From assembly GCA_051252455.1 (NCBI GenBank), contig JBPOFM010000003.1, positions 186,001 through 250,000 of the forward strand: a stretch of 64,000 nt of DNA, in the 5' to 3' direction. The notes beneath the pieces are model-generated. The model made no database searches. It was not told the origin of the DNA and saw only the letters and a list, made by a program, of their open reading frames with translations. The translations under genes were made by a program, and so were the position numbers. Numbering within the stretch: the stretch's first letter is position 1; every line of letters starts with the position of its first letter. This document shows, one piece after another, positions 9,354-17,946 of this stretch. This DNA comes from JBPOFM01 sp051252455. Its GTDB lineage: Bacteria; Bacteroidota; Bacteroidia; Flavobacteriales; Flavobacteriaceae.

Positions 9354-11357
9354 ATGAAATTCAATATAAAATCAGAATACAAACCTACAGGTGATCAACC
9401 GCAAGCGATTGACAAATTGTCGAAAGGCATTGAGTCTGATGAAAAATATCAGACCTTGCTTGGTGTCACAGGTTCGGGAAAAACCTTTACAGTCGCCAAT
9501 GTCATTGAAGAAGTGCAACGACCAACTTTGGTGTTGGCACACAACAAAACACTTGCGGCACAATTATATTCCGAATTTAAACAGTTTTTTCCTGACAATG
9601 CTGTAGAATATTTTGTGTCCTATTATGATTATTACCAACCGGAAGCCTACATTCCAGTGTCTGGCGTTTATATAGAGAAAGATTTATCCATCAACGAGGA
9701 AATTGAAAAAATGCGTTTGAGCACTACCTCTTCCCTTCTTTCCGGTCGTCGTGATGTTTTGGTCGTGGCTTCTGTGTCTTGTCTGTATGGTATTGGTAAT
9801 CCTGTGGAATTTCAAAAAAATGTCATAACTCTAAAACGTGACCAAGTTATTTCGCGCACCAAATTATTGCACCAATTGGTGCAAAGTCTGTATTCTCGGA
9901 CCGAAGCAGATTTTAATAACGGTAATTTCAGAATTAAAGGTGATACCGTTGATATATTCCCTGGTTATTCAGATAACGCTGTCAGAATTCATTTTTTTGG
10001 AGATGAAATTGAAGATATGGAATCGTTCAATGCACAAACGAACGAAGTCATTGAAAAATATGATCGATTAAACATCTTTCCAGCCAACATGTTCGTGACA
10101 TCTCCTGAAGTTTTACAAGGCGCAATCAAAGCGATTCAAGATGATTTGGTCAAACAAGTCGATTATTTTAAAGAAATAGGAAAACACTTGGAAGCCAAAA
10201 GATTACAAGAACGTACTGAATTTGACCTCGAGATGATTCGAGAATTGGGTTATTGTTCTGGAATCGAAAATTATTCACGATATCTGGATGGTCGTTTGCC
10301 TGGAACGCGTCCATTTTGTCTTTTGGATTATTTCCCAAATGATTTTTTAATGGTTGTGGATGAAAGTCATGTGACCATTTCGCAAGTGCATGCCATGTAT
10401 GGAGGCGATCGTAGTAGAAAAGAAAACTTGGTGGATTACGGATTCCGATTGCCTGCAGCGATGGATAATCGACCGTTAAAATTTGAAGAATTTGAAGCGC
10501 TTCAAAATCAGGTTATCTATGTCAGTGCAACACCAGCAGATTATGAACTGCAAAAAACAGATGGTGTCTATGTTGAACAGCTCATTCGTCCCACAGGACT
10601 CCTCGATCCAATTATTGAAGTTCGTCCAAGTCTCAATCAGATTGACGATTTGATTGAGGAAATTCAAGAGCGAGTTGAAAAAGATGAACGCACGCTGGTT
10701 ACAACTTTGACCAAACGGATGGCTGAAGAGCTCACCAAATATTTGTCAAGAATTCAAATTAGAGTACGATACATTCATAGTGATGTCGATACTTTGGAAC
10801 GTGTAGAAATCATGCAAGATTTACGTAAAGGCGTTTTTGATGTGCTGGTTGGAGTCAACTTATTAAGAGAAGGATTGGATTTACCTGAAGTGTCTTTGGT
10901 TGCCATTTTGGATGCCGACAAAGAAGGTTTTCTACGCTCCAATCGATCGTTGACGCAAACGGTGGGTCGTGCTGCAAGACATTTAAATGGTAAAGCCATT
11001 ATGTATGCTGACAAGATCACTAGCAGTATGCAAAAAACGATTGACGAAACAAATTATAGACGCGAAAAACAAATTGCTTACAATACCAAGCACAATATTA
11101 CGCCAACAGCTTTAAATAAAAGTTTGGATAATGTATTGTCAAAAAATTCAGTGAGTACATATCGCTATGAATTGGATGCTTTGAAAGCCGCCGAACCAGA
11201 AAGCGAATATCTTACTAAACCAGAAGTCGAAAAGAAAATTCGTGAAAAGCGAAAATTAATGGAACAAGCTGCAAAAGCGCTCGATTTCATAATTGCCGCG
11301 CAGCTTCGGGACGAAATTAAAGGTTATCAAGAGAAGTTGGAGAAGTTAAAAGTGTAG
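9354..11357 (+). CDS. uvrB: Excinuclease ABC subunit B
   Basis: UvrB (667 residues, usual length) is the helicase-like damage-verification subunit of UvrABC nucleotide excision repair in the cytoplasm. It is loaded by UvrA and recruits UvrC. The Walker A motif GVTGSGKT is at 37-44. The damage-probing beta-hairpin YYDYYQPEAYIP is at about 90-101. The Walker B/DEAD-like motif is VVDESH. The helicase motif VGRAARHLNGKA is present, and the C-terminal UVR domain that binds UvrC is at about 622-662 (KKIREKRKLMEQAAKALDF). The ATG start gives the conserved N-terminus with the adenine-recognition region (YKPTGDQPQAI). It appears monocistronic: adhesin genes lie upstream and tandem repeats with an opposite-strand gene lie downstream. 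Confidence 0.98.
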   Translation: MKFNIKSEYKPTGDQPQAIDKLSKGIESDEKYQTLLGVTGSGKTFTVANVIEEVQRPTLVLAHNKTLAAQLYSEFKQFFPDNAVEYFVSYYDYYQPEAYIPVSGVYIEKDLSINEEIEKMRLSTTSSLLSGRRDVLVVASVSCLYGIGNPVEFQKNVITLKRDQVISRTKLLHQLVQSLYSRTEADFNNGNFRIKGDTVDIFPGYSDNAVRIHFFGDEIEDMESFNAQTNEVIEKYDRLNIFPANMFVTSPEVLQGAIKAIQDDLVKQVDYFKEIGKHLEAKRLQERTEFDLEMIRELGYCSGIENYSRYLDGRLPGTRPFCLLDYFPNDFLMVVDESHVTISQVHAMYGGDRSRKENLVDYGFRLPAAMDNRPLKFEEFEALQNQVIYVSATPADYELQKTDGVYVEQLIRPTGLLDPIIEVRPSLNQIDDLIEEIQERVEKDERTLVTTLTKRMAEELTKYLSRIQIRVRYIHSDVDTLERVEIMQDLRKGVFDVLVGVNLLREGLDLPEVSLVAILDADKEGFLRSNRSLTQTVGRAARHLNGKAIMYADKITSSMQKTIDETNYRREKQIAYNTKHNITPTALNKSLDNVLSKNSVSTYRYELDALKAAEPESEYLTKPEVEKKIREKRKLMEQAAKALDFIIAAQLRDEIKGYQEKLEKLKV

Positions 11358-11364
11358 TGTTGGC

Positions 11365-11441
11365 GTTAGATGTTAGATGTTAGATGTTAGATGTTAGATG
11401 TTAGATGTTAGATGTTAGATGTTAGATGTTAGATGTTAGAT
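11365..11441. repeat. Perfect 7-bp tandem repeat, (GTTAGAT) x 11
   Basis: Eleven perfect head-to-tail copies of GTTAGAT begin 7 bp after the uvrB stop codon. The array has no hairpin potential and no coding frame of note. Copy number is likely variable by slippage. It may influence the 3' end of uvrB mRNA, but that is speculation. Confidence 0.97.
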
Positions 11442-11511
11442 AAAATTAAAAAAACAAATAATAGAGAAAAACGAACAAAAAACGGTCAAAGTTTTTAGGC
11501 ATTGACGGACT

Positions 11512-11546
11512 GAACACTGAACACTAAACACTAAACACTAAACACT
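11512..11546. repeat. 7-bp tandem repeat, (RAACACT) x 5
   Basis: There are two copies of GAACACT followed by three of AAACACT. The array reaches into the stop codon of the minus-strand gene at 11545. The unit length equals that of the GTTAGAT array 70 bp away, but the unit sequence is unrelated. Confidence 0.95.
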
Positions 11547-11946
11547 AATTATACTGTACTTTAAAAATATCAATTAAGAAATCAGGTGGAACGATTTTAT
11601 TAGGAAAACTTTCCATCAAATCCAATACTCTATTAATGGCTTCGTGGCTCAAGCCCATTCGTAAACCGAAGTTATGTAACTTTACCAATTCCTTGATCGT
11701 AATCTCGCTGTCAAGGTTCATCAATAATACGAGGCGGTGAAATTGCACAACGCGCTCACTATGTGTTTTTAAGTGCACATAATTCACGGGATACTTTATT
11801 AGGTAATCAAAATCTGATTGGGATATTTCCAATTGTTTTGCCACACCTAAAAGAAATTTATATTCTATAGATTTTAAATTGGCATCTGTCTGTGCGAAAG
11901 CTATCATTTCGGACAGCAAACTCAATTTTTCAACACGATTATACAT
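11545..11946 (-). CDS. TerB-like helical protein
   Basis: This is a 133-residue, all-helical cytoplasmic protein without signal peptide or membrane segment. Its plan (LLSEMIAFAQTDANLKSIEYKFLLGVAKQL, two acidic short helices, then paired long helices) resembles the tellurite-resistance TerB fold, which is widespread as a small accessory protein in Flavobacteriaceae. No enzymatic motif is visible. It is convergent with uvrB, separated by two heptamer repeat arrays, and its own stop codon (TAG at 11545-11547) sits in one of them. Function is not known; the link to tellurite is by fold only. Confidence 0.65.
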   Translation of the reverse strand: MYNRVEKLSLLSEMIAFAQTDANLKSIEYKFLLGVAKQLEISQSDFDYLIKYPVNYVHLKTHSERVVQFHRLVLLMNLDSEITIKELVKLHNFGLRMGLSHEAINRVLDLMESFPNKIVPPDFLIDIFKVQYN

Positions 11947-12088
11947 AATAGAAGGAGTGTTAATTTTATATGATAAAGTTAATAACTTTTGAAATGTTAT
12001 TGTCGTTGATATAATGTAACTTGTCGAAAAATAAATGACATTTTATCGGTAATATTTAACTTTCATCATTCGTTAAACCTTAAAAACC

Positions 12089-12895
12089 ATGCAGTTAAGA
12101 TACTTTGTTTTAATATTTATCAGTATTTCTGCGTTCAGAATTTCCGCACAAAGTACTGCTTCACAACAAGTTGTAACTTTCGAAATTGAAGCACCTCAAT
12201 TGAAAACTTCCAAAAAAATCTGGGTCTATTTACCAAAATCGTATAAAAATTCTAAAAAAGCGTATTCTGTGGTTTATATGCATGATGCACAAAACTTATT
12301 CGATGCCGAAACATCGTATGTAGGCGAATGGAAAGTGGATGAATATTTAGATTCTATTTCAGAAGAAGAAACAATTGTTGTCGGTATTGAACATGGCAAC
12401 GAAAAACGCATGGACGAATTGACCCCATTTCCAAGTGAGAAATATGGAGGTGGCAAAGCCGACATATATCTTGATTTTATAAAAAATACCTTAAAACCGC
12501 ATATAGATAAATCTTACAGTACACTATCAGACGCTCAACACACTTATATGATTGGTTCGTCCCTTGGTGGATTACTATCATTTTACGCAACTGTCAAATA
12601 TCCTGAAACCTTTGGAAATGCTGGCGTATTCTCTCCTTCTTTTTGGTTTAGTGATGAAATTTATAATTTTGTGGAACACACAGATATTCCTGCAAATTCA
12701 CGATTTTATTTTCTAGTAGGATCAGCAGAAAGTGCAGGTATGGTGCCAGACTTTGAAAAAATGATTTCCCTTTTAAAAGAAAATGGTGTGCAGCCAGATA
12801 ATTTAAAAAGTAAAATTGTGGAAGGCGGACAACATAATGAAGCATTATGGAGTAAAAATTTTCCGGAGGCTTATCAATGGCTACTGAAGAATTAA
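12089..12895 (+). CDS. Secreted alpha/beta-hydrolase, putative esterase family
   Basis: The protein has 268 residues with a signal peptide (about 1-20, ending RISAQ), so it is periplasmic or exported. It belongs to the esterase D/IroE-like group of alpha/beta hydrolases. It has a beta-rich N-terminus (SKKIWVYLPKSYKNS), then YMHDAQNLFD, the nucleophile elbow G-S-S-L-G with Ser158, and near the C-terminus the probable catalytic His in GGQHNEALW. The acid residue is probably the Asp near 222. Relatives act on carboxylic esters, including siderophore or glycan acyl esters. No transporter or siderophore gene is adjacent, so the substrate is open. It stands alone on the plus strand. Confidence 0.8.
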   Translation: MQLRYFVLIFISISAFRISAQSTASQQVVTFEIEAPQLKTSKKIWVYLPKSYKNSKKAYSVVYMHDAQNLFDAETSYVGEWKVDEYLDSISEEETIVVGIEHGNEKRMDELTPFPSEKYGGGKADIYLDFIKNTLKPHIDKSYSTLSDAQHTYMIGSSLGGLLSFYATVKYPETFGNAGVFSPSFWFSDEIYNFVEHTDIPANSRFYFLVGSAESAGMVPDFEKMISLLKENGVQPDNLKSKIVEGGQHNEALWSKNFPEAYQWLLKN

Positions 12896-12967
12896 GAAAT
12901 ATGCAACTAATTATTTGTTCATAAAACAGTTAAAATAAAAGAAGCAACTTAAAAACACAAACATAAA

Positions 12968-13204
12968 ATGACCAATAACGATATCTTCAAAAAATTACGC
13001 GTCGCTTTAAAATTACGTGACGACGACATAGTAAAAATCCTTGAACTTGTAGATTTCAGAATCACCAAAAGTGAATTGGGTGCCTTTTTTAGAAAGGAAG
13101 ATCATCCCAAATACATGGAGTGTGGGGACCAGATCTTGAGAAACTTCCTTAACGGATTAGTCATTCATATGCGTGGTCCTATGCCAAAAAAGCAAAAAGA
13201 GTAG
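12968..13204 (+). CDS. DUF1456 family protein (YehS-like), single-domain
   Basis: This is a 78-residue cytoplasmic protein. The sequence LRVALKLRDDDIVKILEL and the later LGAFFRKEDHPKYMECGD match the DUF1456 family typified by E. coli YehS. YehS carries two such domains in about 156 residues. This one carries a single copy plus a short basic tail, so it may dimerise to mimic the two-domain form. Function is unknown in the family. The gene starts at an ATG 73 nt after the esterase stop. Confidence 0.75.
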   Translation: MTNNDIFKKLRVALKLRDDDIVKILELVDFRITKSELGAFFRKEDHPKYMECGDQILRNFLNGLVIHMRGPMPKKQKE

Positions 13205-13253
13205 GTCCATTTTATTGAATTGCTAATAATTTCCCAAACACTTTTAATCTTCA

Positions 13254-13274
13254 ATGCAAAACACTAGTTTGCAT
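13254..13274. promoter_or_regulatory. Inverted repeat upstream of cysH, possible operator
   Basis: Arms ATGCAAA and TTTGCAT are separated by a 7-nt spacer (ACACTAG) and end 28 nt before the cysH ATG. No T-run follows, which argues against a terminator. The size and place suit a dimeric repressor or activator site, but no cognate regulator is nearby. Confidence 0.35.
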
Positions 13275-13302
13275 GTTATAGTCATAAATTTATCAAATCA
13301 GC

Positions 13303-14001
13303 ATGTTTGAAAGCGAAGCAAAAATAAAATCATTTCGAGTAAGTGAAGAACAGATTGAAGCTTTAAACATAAAGTATAAACCACTCACGCCATCGCAACG
13401 CATTAATGAACTTTATAAAGACTTTGATGTAGATGACGTGATGCTTACTAGTTCATTTGCTGCTACATCCGCTTTTTTTCTGAAACTGTTTTCGGAAGCG
13501 AATAAAAATCAAAAAGTGTTCTTTATAGATACAGGATATCACTTTGAGGATACTTTAGAATACAAAAACAAACTCATGGCACTTTACGGGTTGAATGTGG
13601 TTTCAATAAGTGCACTCCAAGAAGAGCATGATTTTACATCTAAAGATGAAACTTGGAAGAAGAATCCAGATTTCTGCTGTTCGATCAATAAGGTGAAGCC
13701 ATTGGACAAAATTAAAAAGACATACAAGGTTTGGGCCTCCGGTTTGATGGAATGGCAAAGCGACCATCGCGCTTCATTGAATATTTTTGAACTGCGAGGT
13801 GAGATTCTGAAATTCTACCCTTTATTGGATATTACTAAAAAACAACGTGATGTCTACATTCAAGAGCATCAACTCCCGTTCCATCCATTGGTGACCAAGG
13901 GTTATAATTCCATAGGTTGTAAACATTGCACAGTTCCTGGCAAAGACCGAAGTGGTCGATGGAATAACAATCCAAAGACAGAATGCGGATTGCATTTATA
14001 G
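13303..14001 (+). CDS. cysH: Assimilatory APS/PAPS reductase, iron-sulfur type
   Basis: The 232-residue cytoplasmic enzyme reduces adenylyl sulfate (or PAPS) to sulfite with thioredoxin in sulfate assimilation. The nucleotide-binding PP-loop region is represented by TSSFAATSAFFLKLF and FFIDTGYHF. Cluster ligands Cys125-Cys126 (DFCCSINKVKPL) and Cys206-x-x-Cys209 (IGCKHCTVPG) mark the [4Fe-4S] class, which usually prefers APS over PAPS. The redox-active Cys228 lies in the C-terminal ECGLHL. SGLMEWQSDHRAS is the substrate-contact segment. No sulfurylase (cysD/cysN) or sulfite reductase genes adjoin it. An inverted repeat just upstream may control it. Substrate preference is inferred from the cluster ligands only. 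Confidence 0.93.
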   Translation: MFESEAKIKSFRVSEEQIEALNIKYKPLTPSQRINELYKDFDVDDVMLTSSFAATSAFFLKLFSEANKNQKVFFIDTGYHFEDTLEYKNKLMALYGLNVVSISALQEEHDFTSKDETWKKNPDFCCSINKVKPLDKIKKTYKVWASGLMEWQSDHRASLNIFELRGEILKFYPLLDITKKQRDVYIQEHQLPFHPLVTKGYNSIGCKHCTVPGKDRSGRWNNNPKTECGLHL

Positions 14002-14053
14002 GTTCCGCGAACTAAACTAAACTCCTTGTAATTCCTTATACAGTCAGTTTCTA

Positions 14054-14458
14054 TTAAATTCTATCATACTTTTCCTTGCAAGGTTCAATGCACGTATAAT
14101 GAATGATCAATTGCGAATTTACCAATTCAAATGTGACAGGAATAGTGGTATCATTGCATTCCAAGGATGTAATTGTGGATTCCTCCAAAGAATAAGTTCC
14201 CGACATAGGGTTATCTGTTTCGGCTGAACTAACGCATAACGAACCGTTGGAAGTTACCGTACCATCCGTCATAAATTGCACTGTCTTTTGACTGTCAACC
14301 GTTTCAAAGTCACCACTTCCATCTCCTGGATCCAAATAAACACCTACCAACTTCCAAGTGCCGACAACCTCTGGAACAGCTTGAGGCGGAATGTTATCGT
14401 CATCAGAACAAGAAAAAAATGCAAGAACGATTGCGAAAATTAAGAATTTTGTTTTCAT
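14054..14458 (-). CDS. Lipocalin-like lipoprotein
   Basis: The protein has 134 residues. A signal peptide ends in a lipobox-like LAFFSC with the lipidated Cys near residue 17, followed by SDDDN. The acidic residues after the Cys resemble the Bacteroidota lipoprotein export signal and suggest surface display. The remainder (VVGTWKLVGVYLDPGDG, VQFMTDGTVTS, GTYSLEESTITS) has the strand pattern of lipocalin-like domain lipoproteins. Four cysteines in the second half could pair. The ligand is unknown. It is convergent with cysH, and sucC is upstream on the same strand behind a strong terminator, so it is transcribed alone. Confidence 0.75.
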   Translation of the reverse strand: MKTKFLIFAIVLAFFSCSDDDNIPPQAVPEVVGTWKLVGVYLDPGDGSGDFETVDSQKTVQFMTDGTVTSNGSLCVSSAETDNPMSGTYSLEESTITSLECNDTTIPVTFELVNSQLIIHYTCIEPCKEKYDRI

Positions 14459-14527
14459 GATTTGAGTTTTATGAGATTAGAGTTTGTAATAGATAGATAC
14501 AAAAATCTATAAAAGGTTGCGTCAAAA

Positions 14528-14560
14528 CAAAAAAAAAAGCTTCCAAATTTCTTTGAAAGC
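14528..14560 (-). terminator. Intrinsic terminator of sucC
   Basis: Read on the minus strand, arms GCTTTCAAA and TTTGGAAGC (one G-U pair) enclose a GAAA tetraloop and are followed by an unbroken run of more than ten T. It is placed just after the sucC stop. Confidence 0.9.
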
Positions 14561-14584
14561 CTTTCGAGTAAAGTATGTTTTTTG

Positions 14585-15775
14585 TTATGATAACACTTCC
14601 TGAACTTTATCAGCCGCTTCCTGAAATTCGGTAGCACTCATTACATCCAATCCTGAATTATCTATTAATTCTTTCGCAATATCTGCGTTGGTTCCTTGTA
14701 AACGAACGATAATTGGGACATTGATGGTTCCCATATTTTTATAAGCATCGATCACACCTTGAGCAACTCTATCGCAACGCACAATTCCACCAAAGATATT
14801 GATCAAAATTGCCTTCACCGCTGGATCTTTCAAAATAATTTTAAAAGCCGCTTCTACACGTGCAGCATCTGCTGTGCCACCTACATCCAAGAAATTTGCC
14901 GGCTCTCCTCCTGCTTGTTTAATTAAATCCATTGTTGCCATTGCCAAACCTGCGCCATTCACCATGCATCCAACGTTTCCGTCTAAATCTACATAATTCA
15001 ATCCAACAGCTCCTGCTTCAACTTCGATAGCACTTTCTTCACGCAGATCACGTAAATCCAAATAATCTTTATGTCTAAAGAGTGAATTGTCATCAATTGT
15101 CACTTTCGCATCCACTGCCATGATCTTATCATCACTCGTTTTTAAAACCGGATTGATCTCAAAAAGTGATGCATCAGATTTTACATAAGCAGTATATAAT
15201 GAGGTAACAAATTTTGTCATTTCTTTAAAAGCGTTTCCAGACAACCCTAAATTAAAAGCAATTCGTCTTGCTTGGAAAGGCATTAGACCTACGGAAGGAT
15301 CAATTTCTTCATGAAAAATCAAATGTGGAGTTTCTTCAGCCACTTTTTCGATATCCATTCCTCCTTCTGTAGAATACATTACCATATTTCTACCAGTCGC
15401 ACGATTCAACAATACCGAAACGTAAAATTCACTTGTTTCGCTCGCACCTGGATAATAAACATCCTCTGCAACCAGCACTTGATGCACCTTTTTCCCTTCT
15501 TTGGAAGTTTGTGGTGTAACCAATTGCATACCAATGATATTTCCTGCAATTTCTTCTACTTCCTTAAGGTTTTTAGCCAACTTGACTCCACCACCTTTGC
15601 CTCGTCCACCAGCGTGAACTTGTGCTTTTATAACGTGCCAGCTTGTACCAGTTTCAGCTGTCAATTGCTTTGCCGCTGTGACTGCTTCATTTGCATTCTT
15701 CGCTACGATGCCACGTTGTATACGCACTCCAAAGCTATTCAAAATCTCTTTTCCTTGATATTCGTGTAGATTCAT
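14585..15775 (-). CDS. sucC: Succinate-CoA ligase (ADP-forming) subunit beta
   Basis: The protein has 396 residues, a usual length. It is the beta subunit of the TCA-cycle enzyme converting succinyl-CoA to succinate with ATP formation, and it works with SucD, which is not in this window. The start MNLHEYQGKEIL is the family signature. The N-terminal ATP-grasp domain covers about 1-240 (KAQVHAGGRGKGGGVKL, EINPVLKTSDD). The C-terminal CoA-ligase domain has VNGAGLAMATMDLIK, FLDVGGTA and FGGIVRCD. Unlinked sucC and sucD are common in Bacteroidota. A -7-type promoter element lies 25 nt upstream, and a strong terminator follows, so it is monocistronic. Confidence 0.97.
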   Translation of the reverse strand: MNLHEYQGKEILNSFGVRIQRGIVAKNANEAVTAAKQLTAETGTSWHVIKAQVHAGGRGKGGGVKLAKNLKEVEEIAGNIIGMQLVTPQTSKEGKKVHQVLVAEDVYYPGASETSEFYVSVLLNRATGRNMVMYSTEGGMDIEKVAEETPHLIFHEEIDPSVGLMPFQARRIAFNLGLSGNAFKEMTKFVTSLYTAYVKSDASLFEINPVLKTSDDKIMAVDAKVTIDDNSLFRHKDYLDLRDLREESAIEVEAGAVGLNYVDLDGNVGCMVNGAGLAMATMDLIKQAGGEPANFLDVGGTADAARVEAAFKIILKDPAVKAILINIFGGIVRCDRVAQGVIDAYKNMGTINVPIIVRLQGTNADIAKELIDNSGLDVMSATEFQEAADKVQEVLS

Positions 15776-15799
15776 AAGTATATCGATTTAATTACACTG

Positions 15800-15807
15800 C
15801 AAAAGTA
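15800..15807 (-). promoter_or_regulatory. Candidate -7 element of the sucC promoter
   Basis: On the minus strand the sequence is TACTTTTG, an exact match to TAnnTTTG, 24 nt before the sucC start. I see no TTG/TTTG box at the right distance upstream, so confidence is limited. Confidence 0.4.
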
Positions 15808-15865
15808 ATTAACCCAATGCTTTTTTACACTATTTTTTTTCATTGATTTGTTCAAATCAGACTGG

Positions 15866-16534
15866 CTAAACATTTTGAGGGCTTTTTAAACGTTTTATGA
15901 TTGAAAAGGCCTTATCCACCAAGTGATCTTCTACCAAAATCGTAATTTCATTGGTAGTGGATATTACTTCATATAGCGTCACGCCATCCCATGCCAATTG
16001 TTTGAACATTTGATAGTATAATCCTGCAATTTTTGAATTTCCTTTTGGTAAATTAATGCTGATTGCAGATAATTTGTCTTGTAATTCAATTTGAATTTCG
16101 TTCTTAAAATATTTCAAGATGTTTTCCTGTTCGGTACTTGAAATGATAAAACTACTTTCAAAAATACCACGTGTAAAAGCATAAAAAACCTGTTGATTTG
16201 TATTTATCTGTTCTAAAACTTTACTGTGACAGTGTATTAAGGATTTGGAATTCTGAAATGTAAAATCACTTATGTTTGATCGTACCGTTATATCACCCAA
16301 ATTTCCAAGGACTTGTTTTAAACGTGTTGTGCTATCCACATTTATTGGTTGCTTATAGCGTCTCAATGCCATCATAATGGCACCATTCTTCACTGGCTTT
16401 TTTAATATTGAGGAGACTGATTTGTTCAATTCTTTAGCTAGCGCTGAATAGTTAATTATTTCTCGAGATAGAGCCTCCTCTAAAAACGGCTGGGAGATAA
16501 TGATATCTTCTACGCAGGTCGCAATAGTTCTCAT
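15866..16534 (-). CDS. ACT-like domain protein with N-terminal helical region, divergent from lysA
   Basis: This 222-residue soluble protein is of uncharacterised type. Residues of about 1-60 are helical (FLEEALSREIINYSALAKEL, then VSSILKKPVKNGAIMMALRRY) and could form a winged-helix-like unit. Residues of about 80-145 and 150-220 look like two ACT-like alpha/beta modules. The second (LSAISINLPKGNSKIAGLYY to EITILVEDHLVDKAFSIIK) closely recalls the regulatory ACT domains of aspartokinases. There is no kinase domain. The gene is divergent from lysA, with an inverted repeat directly before its ATG. I infer a role in sensing an amino acid such as lysine, but neither DNA nor ligand binding is shown by the sequence. 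Confidence 0.6.
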   Translation of the reverse strand: MRTIATCVEDIIISQPFLEEALSREIINYSALAKELNKSVSSILKKPVKNGAIMMALRRYKQPINVDSTTRLKQVLGNLGDITVRSNISDFTFQNSKSLIHCHSKVLEQINTNQQVFYAFTRGIFESSFIISSTEQENILKYFKNEIQIELQDKLSAISINLPKGNSKIAGLYYQMFKQLAWDGVTLYEVISTTNEITILVEDHLVDKAFSIIKRLKSPQNV

Positions 16535-16552
16535 TTGTTAATTATTTAACAA
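16535..16552. promoter_or_regulatory. Inverted repeat between the ACT-like gene and lysA
   Basis: Arms TTGTTAA and TTAACAA are separated by 4 nt and directly abut the ATG of the minus-strand ACT-like gene. It could be an operator for the divergent pair, or the hairpin could affect translation of the ACT-like gene. It is AT-rich, so a chance palindrome is possible. Confidence 0.3.
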
Positions 16553-16633
16553 TATGTGTAAAATTAGTAAATTTTTATCAAAAAAACTTATTACAGAAGA
16601 AATCCATCTAAATTAGCCAAAAAATTAAACGAA

Positions 16634-17842
16634 ATGGAAACGAAAACCTTGTTACAAATTGCAAAAGACTTTGAAAGTCCAGTTTATGTCTATGATTCTG
16701 AAACCATTACCACTCAATACAAACGTCTTACTTCCGCATTTGATAAGGTTAAACATTTGAGACTTAATTACGCAGTTAAAGCGCTATCCAATATTTCAAT
16801 CCTAAAGTTGTTCAATACTTTAGGCTCTGGACTCGATACTGTGTCAATCCAAGAGGTGAAATTAGGACTGGCTGCCGGTTTTTCACCTGAACAGATTATT
16901 TATACTCCCAATGGTGTGTCTCTAGAAGAAATTGAAATGGCCGCAGAGTTGGGTGTTCAGATTAACATTGACAATCTTTCGATTTTAGAACAATTTGGAA
17001 CAAAGCATCCAAAAACTCCGGTATGTGTTCGGATCAATCCACATATTATGGCTGGAGGGAACACTAATATTTCTGTTGGACACATCGATAGCAAGTTCGG
17101 AATCTCCATCCATCAACTACCACTTTTGTTCCGAATCATTGAAAACACAAAAATGAGTATCAACGGAATTCACATGCATACTGGTAGTGATATTCTAGAC
17201 ATCGATGTGTTTTTATATGCGAGTGAGATACTTTTTGATACAGCCACTCATTTTAAAGATTTGGAGTTTATAGATTTCGGATCGGGTTTTAAAGTACCTT
17301 ACAAAGAAGGTGATATCGAAACCAATATTGAAGAATTGGGTGAAAAATTGAGCCAACGTTTCAATGAATTTTGCACGGAGTATGGTCGCGATTTAACACT
17401 GGCGTTTGAGCCTGGTAAATTTTTAGTGAGTGAAGCCGGCGTTTTTTTATCAAAAGTAAATGTGGTCAAACAGACGACCTCTACCGTTTTTGCACAAATA
17501 GATTCTGGGTTCAATCACTTTATTCGTCCAATGCTCTATGGATCACAACATGAAATTCTGAATTTATCCAATCCAGAAGGTAGAGAACGGTTTTATTCTG
17601 TTGTTGGATATATTTGTGAAACTGACACATTTGCTAATAACAGGCGTATCACCGAGATTGCGGAAGGCGACATTCTATGCTTTAAAAATGCTGGGGCCTA
17701 TTGTTTTACGATGTCCAGCAACTACAATTCAAGATACAGACCTGCGGAAGTTTTGTGGCATAAGGGCGAAGCACATTTAATACGAAAGCGCGAAACCTTT
17801 GATGACATTATGAAAAATCAGATTGAAATCGATTTGAGTTAA
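16634..17842 (+). CDS. lysA: Diaminopimelate decarboxylase
   Basis: The 402-residue cytoplasmic PLP enzyme makes L-lysine from meso-diaminopimelate, the last step of lysine synthesis. The PLP Schiff-base Lys49 is in NYAVKALSN. GIHMHTGSD carries the His that stacks on the cofactor. GSGFKVPY is the glycine-rich phosphate-binding segment, and EPGKFLVS is a substrate and phosphate contact. The CETDTF motif supplies the active-site Cys and Asp from the partner subunit, and the C-terminal barrel ends with NAGAYCFTMSSNYNSR. All belong to the fold type III decarboxylases. Length is normal. The divergent ACT-like protein may regulate it. Confidence 0.96.
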   Translation: METKTLLQIAKDFESPVYVYDSETITTQYKRLTSAFDKVKHLRLNYAVKALSNISILKLFNTLGSGLDTVSIQEVKLGLAAGFSPEQIIYTPNGVSLEEIEMAAELGVQINIDNLSILEQFGTKHPKTPVCVRINPHIMAGGNTNISVGHIDSKFGISIHQLPLLFRIIENTKMSINGIHMHTGSDILDIDVFLYASEILFDTATHFKDLEFIDFGSGFKVPYKEGDIETNIEELGEKLSQRFNEFCTEYGRDLTLAFEPGKFLVSEAGVFLSKVNVVKQTTSTVFAQIDSGFNHFIRPMLYGSQHEILNLSNPEGRERFYSVVGYICETDTFANNRRITEIAEGDILCFKNAGAYCFTMSSNYNSRYRPAEVLWHKGEAHLIRKRETFDDIMKNQIEIDLS

Positions 17843-17946
17843 AAATAAATGCGTCCGTTGCTTTATTAAATGTTGAGATATCATAAACTTGCAGTATATT
17901 TAATATTGAAGAACTGATTCTTCAATTAACAAACCCATCCATTGAA

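Noticed and set aside
11365..11546. CRISPR array
   Set aside because: Units of 7 bp without spacers are simple tandem repeats, and no cas gene is near.
15311..15769. 152-residue plus-strand frame opposite sucC
   Set aside because: Antisense shadow rich in Cys, His and Phe, with no family likeness.
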